Part shown: piece by piece, positions 25,672-33,715 of the stretch
Layout of the letters: every line of letters begins with the position of its first letter
Numbering within the stretch: the stretch's first letter is position 1
Origin: JASTVH01 sp042862465
GTDB lineage: Bacteria; Pseudomonadota; Gammaproteobacteria; Pseudomonadales; Oleiphilaceae
Direction: 5' to 3'
DNA: 64,000 nucleotides
Assembly: GCA_042862465.1 (NCBI GenBank)
Contig: JASTVH010000002.1
Location: 124,001 to 188,000 of the forward strand
Position numbers and translations under genes: made by a program
Notes under the pieces: generated by a model
Seen by the model: the letters and a program-made list of their open reading frames with translations, nothing else
What the model was told of the DNA's origin: nothing
The model's database searches: none

Positions 25672-28600
25672 ATGATCAAACTGGAAGACATCAAAAAAGA
25701 CGCTCAAATCCGAGGCATTCAGGGCGAAGATATCGTTCGCATAGTGCAAACCGAGCCCGTAGGCGACCATGCCCTAACGGTGTATTACAAAGACAGTCAA
25801 GGCCGCCTAAACGAGCAGATGCTGTTTCGCTCAGACGAAGCCCGCCTCGAATTAGCTGAGGCAGGCCGCCCCTGGGCCTTCGATGCTCCTGGTGCAGATT
25901 TCAAGCTGGGCCTCGAAGCCTACCGAATTACTCAAGCCGCCCTATTCGATCCCATGATGGCCGTGAACACCTCCAATGTAGAGCCGTTACCGCACCAGAT
26001 TTCAGCCGTTTACGAATCCATGCTCCCTCGCCAGCCTTTGCGCTATGTATTGGCAGACGATCCCGGCGCAGGCAAAACTATCATGGCGGGTTTGCTCATT
26101 CAGGAATTGCTGATGCGGGCAGATGCCAAGCGTATCCTTATCGTCTCTCCAGGAGGCCTCACAGAGCAATGGCAAGACGAATTGCTCGAAAAGTTCGGGG
26201 TGAAGTTCGAAATCTTCAGCCGAGAAAAACAGGAGCAAAGCGCCGCTGGTAACTTCTTCGATGAGTCGAACCTCCTGATTTGCCGGTTGGACCAGCTTTC
26301 CCGCAATGAGGATTTTCAGGAAAAGCTCAAAAACACCGAATGGGATCTAATAATTGTCGACGAGGCTCACAAGCTCTCGGCCAGTTACTTTGGCAATAAG
26401 ATCAATAAAACAAAGCGATTCCAACTAGGTGAACTTCTCGGCTCCATTACTCGCCACTTCCTTCTAATGACCGCCACCCCACACAACGGCAAGGAAGAAG
26501 ACTTTCAGATTTGGCTTTCATTGCTGGACGGTGACCGCTTCTTTGGCAAGTTTCGTGAAGGCGCCCACAAAGTAGACGTCTCTGACATCATGCGGCGCAT
26601 GGTCAAAGAGGAATTGTTGAAGTTTGATGGCACGCGCCTCTTCCCCGAACGGAAGGCCTATACAGCAAACTACGAACTATCGGATGCCGAAGCAGAACTT
26701 TATAGCGAGGTTACGGGCTATGTTCGCAACGAAATGAACCGCGCCGATAACCTCGATGGTAAGCGCAAGGGCACCGTCGGTTTTGCCTTAACACTACTCC
26801 AGCGCCGCTTGGCCTCCAGTCCTGAGGCGATCTACCAATCCCTTAAACGAAGGCGCAAACGGCTCGAATCGCGATTAGAAGAAATGAAACTCGTTGCTCG
26901 TGGCCAAGCAGTCAAACAGGGCGGAAGTAACGGCGTCGCGGAAACCTTAGGTGAATACCAGGTCACCAAGAAGCTCGATATCCCTGAGAACATTGAAGAG
27001 TTGGATGACGAAGAGCTCAGCGCTGAGGAGTATGAACTCTTTGCTGAAGAGGTGGTTGATCAAGCAACGGCAGCTGAAACCATCCCGGAACTGCAAGCTG
27101 AAATTGGCAGCCTTGAGCAGTTAGAGCTTCAGGCTATGAGAGTTGTGCAGTCTGGCAACGACAAAAAGTGGGAAGAGCTCTCCCATCTACTGCAAGATCG
27201 GCCTGAAATGTATACCGCGGAGGGCAGTCGAAGAAAGCTCATTATCTTTACTGAACACAAGGACACGCTTAACTACCTGGTTCAACGCATCACTGGGATG
27301 TTGGGCAACCCGGATGCCGTTTTAACGATTCACGGCGGCACCAATCGTGACAGCCGGCGCAAAGCACAAGAAGAATTCCGCAATAACCCTGAAGTTCTGG
27401 TGCTGGTAGCAACCGACGCAGCTGGCGAGGGCGTTAACTTGCAAAACGCCAACCTGATGGTCAACTACGATCTCCCATGGAATCCCAACAGGCTGGAGCA
27501 GCGCTTCGGGCGTATTCATCGAATTGGCCAGACAGAGGTCTGTCATCTTTGGAATTTGGTCGCCAAAGAAACCCGAGAAGGTCAGGTTTTCCAGAAGCTC
27601 TTCGATAAGCTCGAAGTAGAAAAGCAGGCCCTGGGCGGCAAAGTCTTCGACATTCTAGGCGAGGCCTTCGAAAACCAATCATTGAAGGACCTCTTGGTCG
27701 AGGCGATCCGCTATGGCGAATCGCCTGAGATCAAGGAAAAACTGAATCAGGTCATTGACGGAGCTTTGGATACGGAGCACTTGCGAGACATCCTAAAGCG
27801 CAATGCGCTGGTCGAGCAGCACATGTCGTTGGAAGACCTCTTCGCAGTGAAAGAAGAGATGGAGAAGGCCGAAGCGAGAAAGCTACAGCCTTACTTCATA
27901 CGAACGTTTTTCACCAAAGCATTTCAGACGCTGAATGGCGAAATGCGCCCACGCGAATCGGGGCGTTACGAAGTTCGGCATGTGCCGGCAGCTATTCGCG
28001 AACGAGATCGCATTATCGGTGAAAGCCGCACTCCGGTGCTCAAAAAATACGAGCGAATCTGTTTTGAAAAACAGCTGATTCGAGTGCGCGGCAAACCCAT
28101 GGCGGACCTGATTCACCCGAACCATCCTTTAATGGCAGCTACAACTGACCTTGTGCTTTCTGCACATCGCAGCAAGCTCAAACAGGGTGCTGTGCTCGTT
28201 GATCCTCATGACGACAGTCTCGAACCAAAGATCCTCTTTATGGTGGATCACAGCATTCGAGAGGGTGAAAGCTCAGGGACGGGCGACAAACCCCGTATTG
28301 CCTCTCGCCGTCTGCAATTTGTCGAAATAGACGAGAAGGGCCAGTCCCACCATGCAGGGTGGGCACCGCACCTCGATCTCCAGCCAATCACTGATGAAGA
28401 CCATAAACTAATAGGCGACGTCCTGAACGCGCCATGGATTACTGGGGACCTGGAATCGCTGGCCCTGAATCACGCATCCCAGAATCTGGTCCCTGAACAT
28501 TACCAAGAAGTAAAAACCAGACGAGAGCGTCAGGCGGACAAGATCCTAGCCGCTGTCCATGAGCGACTGGTCAAGGAAATCAGCTATTGGTCCGATCGCT

Positions 28601-29241
28601 ACATGAAGCTCAGTGATGATGTGGCAGCCGGTAAGCAACCTCGAATGCAACCGGAAATGGCGCGCCGGCGCGTAGATGATCTAACTGAGCGTCTCGCGCA
28701 GCGTAAGCGTGAGCTGGAGGCCATGAAAAACGTAGTGTCCAGCACTCCATTGGTCATCGGGGGAGCGCTCGTCATTCCGAAAGGGCTACTGGCGCAACGC
28801 AAAGGAGACACTGGCTTCAGCGCAGATGCGCAGGCTCGGGCGCATATCGAGCAAGTGGCAATGCGTGCGGTCATCGAACACGAGGAATCTCTTGGTCACT
28901 CCACGAAAGACGTTTCGGCTGAAAAATGCGGATGGGACATCACCGCTTATCCGCCGGTCAATCCTGACGGCTCGCTACCGCAAGACAGACACATTGAGGT
29001 CAAAGGCCGAGCGAAAGGACAGAAAACCATTACGGTTACTAGCAACGAAATACGCTACGCCCTTAACCAAGGCTCCGAGAAATTCTGGCTAGCCATTGTG
29101 ATTGTCGACGGTGACCAGTATGAAGGCCCTTTCTACGTCAAGAATCCTTTCACCTACGAGCCAGACTGGGCAGAAACAAGCAAGAATCTTGATCTGAATC
29201 GGCTTCTTGAAACAGCAGTGCCAGTGGAAAAGAACCCATGA
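25672..29241 (+). CDS. SNF2-family helicase with C-terminal DUF3883
   Basis: 1189 aa, COG0553-type DNA translocase. Walker A PGAGKT at 131-136, DEAH box at 230-233, motif III MTATPH, and helicase motif VI QRFGRIHRIGQ about residue 611. The last ~130 residues are DUF3883-like, with a PD-(D/E)xK-flavoured segment (WDITAYPP, then RHIEVKGR). This resembles the DrmD-type helicase of DISARM and related systems. It heads the cassette; the next gene's ATG overlaps its TGA. Expected to move along DNA and couple recognition of foreign DNA to other subunits, with DUF3883 perhaps a nuclease-like or binding module. Confidence 0.85.
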   Translation: MIKLEDIKKDAQIRGIQGEDIVRIVQTEPVGDHALTVYYKDSQGRLNEQMLFRSDEARLELAEAGRPWAFDAPGADFKLGLEAYRITQAALFDPMMAVNTSNVEPLPHQISAVYESMLPRQPLRYVLADDPGAGKTIMAGLLIQELLMRADAKRILIVSPGGLTEQWQDELLEKFGVKFEIFSREKQEQSAAGNFFDESNLLICRLDQLSRNEDFQEKLKNTEWDLIIVDEAHKLSASYFGNKINKTKRFQLGELLGSITRHFLLMTATPHNGKEEDFQIWLSLLDGDRFFGKFREGAHKVDVSDIMRRMVKEELLKFDGTRLFPERKAYTANYELSDAEAELYSEVTGYVRNEMNRADNLDGKRKGTVGFALTLLQRRLASSPEAIYQSLKRRRKRLESRLEEMKLVARGQAVKQGGSNGVAETLGEYQVTKKLDIPENIEELDDEELSAEEYELFAEEVVDQATAAETIPELQAEIGSLEQLELQAMRVVQSGNDKKWEELSHLLQDRPEMYTAEGSRRKLIIFTEHKDTLNYLVQRITGMLGNPDAVLTIHGGTNRDSRRKAQEEFRNNPEVLVLVATDAAGEGVNLQNANLMVNYDLPWNPNRLEQRFGRIHRIGQTEVCHLWNLVAKETREGQVFQKLFDKLEVEKQALGGKVFDILGEAFENQSLKDLLVEAIRYGESPEIKEKLNQVIDGALDTEHLRDILKRNALVEQHMSLEDLFAVKEEMEKAEARKLQPYFIRTFFTKAFQTLNGEMRPRESGRYEVRHVPAAIRERDRIIGESRTPVLKKYERICFEKQLIRVRGKPMADLIHPNHPLMAATTDLVLSAHRSKLKQGAVLVDPHDDSLEPKILFMVDHSIREGESSGTGDKPRIASRRLQFVEIDEKGQSHHAGWAPHLDLQPITDEDHKLIGDVLNAPWITGDLESLALNHASQNLVPEHYQEVKTRRERQADKILAAVHERLVKEISYWSDRYMKLSDDVAAGKQPRMQPEMARRRVDDLTERLAQRKRELEAMKNVVSSTPLVIGGALVIPKGLLAQRKGDTGFSADAQARAHIEQVAMRAVIEHEESLGHSTKDVSAEKCGWDITAYPPVNPDGSLPQDRHIEVKGRAKGQKTITVTSNEIRYALNQGSEKFWLAIVIVDGDQYEGPFYVKNPFTYEPDWAETSKNLDLNRLLETAVPVEKNP

Positions 29242-32048
29242 CAGCTTTTGCTTTTCTCGGCGAACGCTTCTCTCGTACACATGAGAACCAAGCGTTCGAC
29301 GAGCTCTTTCGCTTGGTAAAGGACTATTGGCAGGACTCCGAAGAGCGAGTCGCACTCATCGGAAATGTTACCTGCAATGGCCACGAACTTGATGCCATCC
29401 TCCTGAAGCCTGATGCCATAGCGGTGATCGACTTCAAGAATCATGGTGGAAAGGTCAAGTTCTCAGAAAATGGCCCTTGGATGGCTGATGGAAAAGAGGT
29501 TAGAGGCGGCGCAAAAGCCAATCCCTTTAAACAGCTCCAAGCCAACAAATTCGCTGTACTAAACTGGCTGAATGATCACTGCCCTGAGCCCAGCTCCCGC
29601 AACAACCTGGGGCACATCGCTGGATTGGTTTTATTTCAGCAAGCTTTAGAGTTCGACCTATCACAGCTCCCTGGGAAAGTGGCCAGTTGGTTTCATGTCG
29701 CCGACTACCCCAGAGGGATCGAGTGGCTGACACAGCTGGCATCCCCAGGTATAAGCCTTGGCCGGGCAGACCAGGACCAGATAATCTCCGCACTTAATGT
29801 CGTCTCGTATCAACTGGCAGATGACAAACTGCGCATCAGAGAAATTCCGGGTGAAGCCGAAATGAACTTCGAACCGGGGATCTCTTGGACTACAGGCCAG
29901 AGGGGCGCACTTAACCAGATTGAGAGGATGCTACGGTCTGAAGAGCCTCAGGCAATGATGGTTACAGGCATGGTCTCTACGGGTAAAACCTCGCTAATCA
30001 ACGCACTGGCGAAGCTGGCCGTAGACGCTCACAGGGAGGTAATCGGACTCGCACAAAACGCCCCTTTAGCAAGCATCGTCGCAAACGAAACCGGACAAGA
30101 ATTCCGCAGCATTTACGGTCATATCTATGACCTGAGCGGAGGTGTCGAGAACGACGCCGGTGTACTTGAGCGCCCAATGCGTGAATGCAAAGACTCACCA
30201 GATGCGCTTTACATTATTGATGAAGCTCAGTTACTGAGCGATGCCCATTTCGAGCTGGGTAATGAGCGCTTTGGATCCGGGCGCTTGATTTCTGATTTCC
30301 TCAGGTTCACCGATTTCGTTAATAGCAACAGAAGGCTAATTATCCTGGGAGACCCTTTCCAAGTATTTCGCAGCAGCCAAGCCGATGCACTGATCAACCC
30401 CGACATGCTGACAGCAAAGGGACTAACTGTCGGAGTCCAAGAGCTGGATCAACTCATAGATGATGGTGAGCGTAGCGATATTTTGGATACAGCTGCCGAA
30501 ATGGTTGGCTGCCAGCGACAATCCCGTTACCACACACTGGATATATGTCCGGCTCCACCGGAACTCACTCTGTTGAATGAACAAGACAAGCCGGACGCCA
30601 TGAACTCGCTGTTTGGAGCGCAAGCTAAGGACAGCATGTTTATCACGTTCAGTAACAGGGCCGCACACCAAATAACTCACTGGATTCGGAAAAGGGTACG
30701 TAGCTGCAAGACGGATCTTCCAGAGGCGGGAGATCGCATCGAACTTCTGAGCCTGGTCAAACTTCAAACAGATGACGATCCAACAAACACGGATTTTGTC
30801 CCCCATGGCAGCTTCGGAACCGTGGTTAGCTGTGACCCCGCGTCCATCGAAAAGCTTCAGCCGCTGAAAGGCCGTGAGCAACCAGTTTCTCTCCGGTTTC
30901 GCAGGATACGAGTCTCCTTCGACCACAACCCGACCAAAACTCCCGAGTTTCTCTACTTCGAGCCCTTTCTCGAAGCAGAGAAGCCAGAGCTCGACCAGGA
31001 AACCTTACTCGCCTTGCGGATTTGCGGTGAACAGAATGTACGAGAGCGGTTAGCCACTGAACTTCATGCTGTTGAAACGCTAACAAGCCAGCTGAAGCAG
31101 CTGAGTAAAGGTGCACGTGACTACGAAATCGTAAAACGAGAACTCGATAAGGCAAAAACTCTGCTCAGGCGCAAGCGAACTGCCCTTTTGGCCGTAGACC
31201 GTTATTTCAATGCCGCCCGCATTCGCTTTGCCTATGCCAGTACCTGCCATCACGCCCAAGGCCGCCGATGGCCCAATGTGCTTGTGGATGCTCGATACGA
31301 GGACCAGGGAAGGGACAATGAGGGGTACTTCCGCTGGCTGTACACAGCGATAACCCGAGGTAGCAGGTCTGTTCAGATCGCAAATTTCGATCCGTTGAGC
31401 CCGTTGGATAAGACAACCCTGGACATCGACCGAACCATCGTAGACCCCAACATGAAGTCTGCCTTTCAATTCAGCTATGACAAGGACAAGTCACTCACTG
31501 AGGAAAGCCTTGCAATCCCTGCTCCCAAGGGTCTGACAAATCCGAAAACAGAGCTACTCAATTTATGGCTGGAGCTGAGAAAGCGGTTTTCAAGAAATGA
31601 CCTGACTATCAGCGAAGTAAAGCAATTCCCTTATCAGGAACAATACATCGTTGAAGACAATACCGGCCAGCAGGCTACCCTCGCTTTTTCTTACGGCAAA
31701 GAGTTCAACGTGACGGGGTACAGAGTAATTAAAGGAGATGACCCCGTGATAGCTCTCGCTCTTGATAGCCTGCAAGAGCCACTCACGTTTGAGGACCCGC
31801 TAGCGCAGGGCGCCTTGGAAATACTGAGCCCAGTATTGAGCAAGAGTGCCCTGGTCATCGAGGGTGGAGCTCAGAAACCGTGGAAAGTCTCACTGACGGT
31901 GTCTGATCACGAGTCGAGAAAAGCGACCCTGCAAGTTAACTACAAAAAAGATGGCACCATCAGCACGATCGAAGTTTCCAAAGTGACGGACGCAGCCATC
32001 CTCAGCCTGATTGAGGAATCCTTCAAATCCATTGGGAGTGCGGCCTGA
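29238..32048 (+). CDS. NERD-domain helicase (DUF2075-like)
   Basis: 936 aa. The N-terminal NERD domain (residues ~1-130) has a nuclease-like core: GHELDAI followed by VIDFKNHGGK, with Asp where Glu is usual in the ExK position. Then comes a P-loop helicase of DUF2075 type: Walker A GMVSTGKT at 244-251, Walker B IIDEAQ with D328-Q331, and a late ASTCHHAQGRRWP segment. The last ~180 residues are not recognised. ATGA overlap with the SNF2 gene and a one-base overlap with the next (TGATG) show translational coupling. Likely a nuclease-helicase subunit of the defence cassette. Confidence 0.8.
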   Translation: MTAFAFLGERFSRTHENQAFDELFRLVKDYWQDSEERVALIGNVTCNGHELDAILLKPDAIAVIDFKNHGGKVKFSENGPWMADGKEVRGGAKANPFKQLQANKFAVLNWLNDHCPEPSSRNNLGHIAGLVLFQQALEFDLSQLPGKVASWFHVADYPRGIEWLTQLASPGISLGRADQDQIISALNVVSYQLADDKLRIREIPGEAEMNFEPGISWTTGQRGALNQIERMLRSEEPQAMMVTGMVSTGKTSLINALAKLAVDAHREVIGLAQNAPLASIVANETGQEFRSIYGHIYDLSGGVENDAGVLERPMRECKDSPDALYIIDEAQLLSDAHFELGNERFGSGRLISDFLRFTDFVNSNRRLIILGDPFQVFRSSQADALINPDMLTAKGLTVGVQELDQLIDDGERSDILDTAAEMVGCQRQSRYHTLDICPAPPELTLLNEQDKPDAMNSLFGAQAKDSMFITFSNRAAHQITHWIRKRVRSCKTDLPEAGDRIELLSLVKLQTDDDPTNTDFVPHGSFGTVVSCDPASIEKLQPLKGREQPVSLRFRRIRVSFDHNPTKTPEFLYFEPFLEAEKPELDQETLLALRICGEQNVRERLATELHAVETLTSQLKQLSKGARDYEIVKRELDKAKTLLRRKRTALLAVDRYFNAARIRFAYASTCHHAQGRRWPNVLVDARYEDQGRDNEGYFRWLYTAITRGSRSVQIANFDPLSPLDKTTLDIDRTIVDPNMKSAFQFSYDKDKSLTEESLAIPAPKGLTNPKTELLNLWLELRKRFSRNDLTISEVKQFPYQEQYIVEDNTGQQATLAFSYGKEFNVTGYRVIKGDDPVIALALDSLQEPLTFEDPLAQGALEILSPVLSKSALVIEGGAQKPWKVSLTVSDHESRKATLQVNYKKDGTISTIEVSKVTDAAILSLIEESFKSIGSAA

Positions 32049-33715
32049 TGTATCCCAACCAGGAAATAAAGGCGTTGCGTAAAGGCGGTCAACTAGATGC
32101 GGCACTGAAGCTCGGGCAAGAAAGCCTTGCTCAATCGCCCAACGACGTCTGGCTCAAGCGGGAAGTAGCGTGGGTCTATTACGAATACATCAAAAAAATT
32201 GCGTTAAGCCTGGCTGCAATGTTTGAGAAAAAGCAGCGCCCGGACTCATCGGCGATTACCCGGCTTCACGGCTTCTGCCAGGAATACGCAAAGCTCGATC
32301 TCGAAAAGCCAGACATGGCATTGAGTAATATCAACCTCCAGCTTTCCAAGATTGGAAAGCATCTGGATTTCTATGCCCCTTACCTTGTTTGGGCCGGGAT
32401 AGAAAGCTTTTCGCCTGATGACCATGTGCCCTTTGAGACAGAACAAGGTGTCAGCCCTTCCAAGGTTACCAGAATAGCTAGGGAGGCCGCCGCTTGGTGC
32501 AACTCAGCGCAGAGAGCTCAGGAGCATGGAAACTTTATTCTCTCTCTGGTGGACTACGCGATAAACAATCACCAGGAGGACTCAAAGCAAAGGATCTGGC
32601 CGTTCTACGATCGCGCAAAGCTCCACCTCCGTCTCAACAATACCGAGGCCGCAGCGGCAGACATGCGCGAGGTTTTGAAAACGAAAAGAAAGGAATTCTG
32701 GGCTTGGGGCCGCATGGCAATGGTGCAGGAACGCCTTTCACCCAAACTGGCCATCGCGTGCCTATGCCAAGCGATGCTATGCCGCCCGGATCCCAAATTC
32801 ACGGGCCGGCTTCACATGCGACTCGGCAAACTGCTCCTAGAACAAAATCAGACCAGCCTCGCCGTGGCTGAGTATCTGGCGGCAGCTGACATTTATACAA
32901 AGGAAGGTTGGGCATTCCCGGATGACCTGGATGGTGCTCTGCAGGCCGCGTGGTTTGACCCGAGTATAGCCAGTTCAGACCGGATGGCGTTTTACCAGTC
33001 CCACGCTGAGCCCGCACTGAGTCTCCTTTACGAAAAAGTGCAGGAAACCCGGGCAACGTTTTTGGCTGAGTTGACCCCAAAATCGGGAGGAAAGAGCCGG
33101 GCACTGGTTTCAGTAGTAACCCCATCCGGCCCCCTTCAGCGACTGGTAGCCAAACCGAAGAACCTGCCATCAGCCCTAACTCCAGGGCAACCACTGGTTC
33201 TGCTGGAGGGTATGCAAGGCGACAAGACAGACACATTGGGTATTGAAATCTGCAAGGATGGAAAGCCGTGGGATTGCCTTAAAACAGCCTTCGGGGTTAT
33301 CGAGAACCTGAATAAAGAGGGTACCCGTGGCGGTGTCTTTATCGATAAGCACACCAAGGCTATTTTGATGGAGACAAGCTCCAGTGCTTCTTTGCAAGAA
33401 GGCGACCCTATTCAGGTTCTGATGACCCAAAACCCGGTGAAAGAGGACCGCTGGGAAGCATGGTCCCCTCAACCACTGGAGCAACTCTCGGAACATCCCG
33501 ACATTACGCTCCGCGAAGGCGATCTGAAAGTCCATCAAAAGGGCTTTGCTTTCGTGGACGACGCATTTGTACCGCCACCTTTAGTTGATAAGGCGCTGGA
33601 TCAGCAGCCTGTTAAGGTGTTGTGCATAAACGAATTCAATAAGGCTAAAGGCACCTTCGGCTGGAAAGCCGTGACGGTGACTGCCCTAGAATACCAGGGC
33701 TCAGGAGAGTTTTAA
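32048..33715 (+). CDS. TPR protein with cold-shock/S1-like C-terminus
   Basis: 555 aa. The N-terminal part is tetratricopeptide-like (ALKLGQESLAQSPNDVWLKRE, then several helical pairs to ~310). The C-terminal part (~340-555) has features of OB folds: KGFAFVDDAFVPPPLV and AKGTFGWKAV echo the RNP motifs of cold-shock proteins. Such TPR-OB proteins occur in conflict systems and may bind single-stranded nucleic acid while scaffolding partners. Start overlaps the previous stop by one base; its TAA overlaps the methylase ATG (TAATG). An RNA/ssDNA-binding member in a DNA-modification cassette is unusual. Confidence 0.65.
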   Translation: MYPNQEIKALRKGGQLDAALKLGQESLAQSPNDVWLKREVAWVYYEYIKKIALSLAAMFEKKQRPDSSAITRLHGFCQEYAKLDLEKPDMALSNINLQLSKIGKHLDFYAPYLVWAGIESFSPDDHVPFETEQGVSPSKVTRIAREAAAWCNSAQRAQEHGNFILSLVDYAINNHQEDSKQRIWPFYDRAKLHLRLNNTEAAAADMREVLKTKRKEFWAWGRMAMVQERLSPKLAIACLCQAMLCRPDPKFTGRLHMRLGKLLLEQNQTSLAVAEYLAAADIYTKEGWAFPDDLDGALQAAWFDPSIASSDRMAFYQSHAEPALSLLYEKVQETRATFLAELTPKSGGKSRALVSVVTPSGPLQRLVAKPKNLPSALTPGQPLVLLEGMQGDKTDTLGIEICKDGKPWDCLKTAFGVIENLNKEGTRGGVFIDKHTKAILMETSSSASLQEGDPIQVLMTQNPVKEDRWEAWSPQPLEQLSEHPDITLREGDLKVHQKGFAFVDDAFVPPPLVDKALDQQPVKVLCINEFNKAKGTFGWKAVTVTALEYQGSGEF

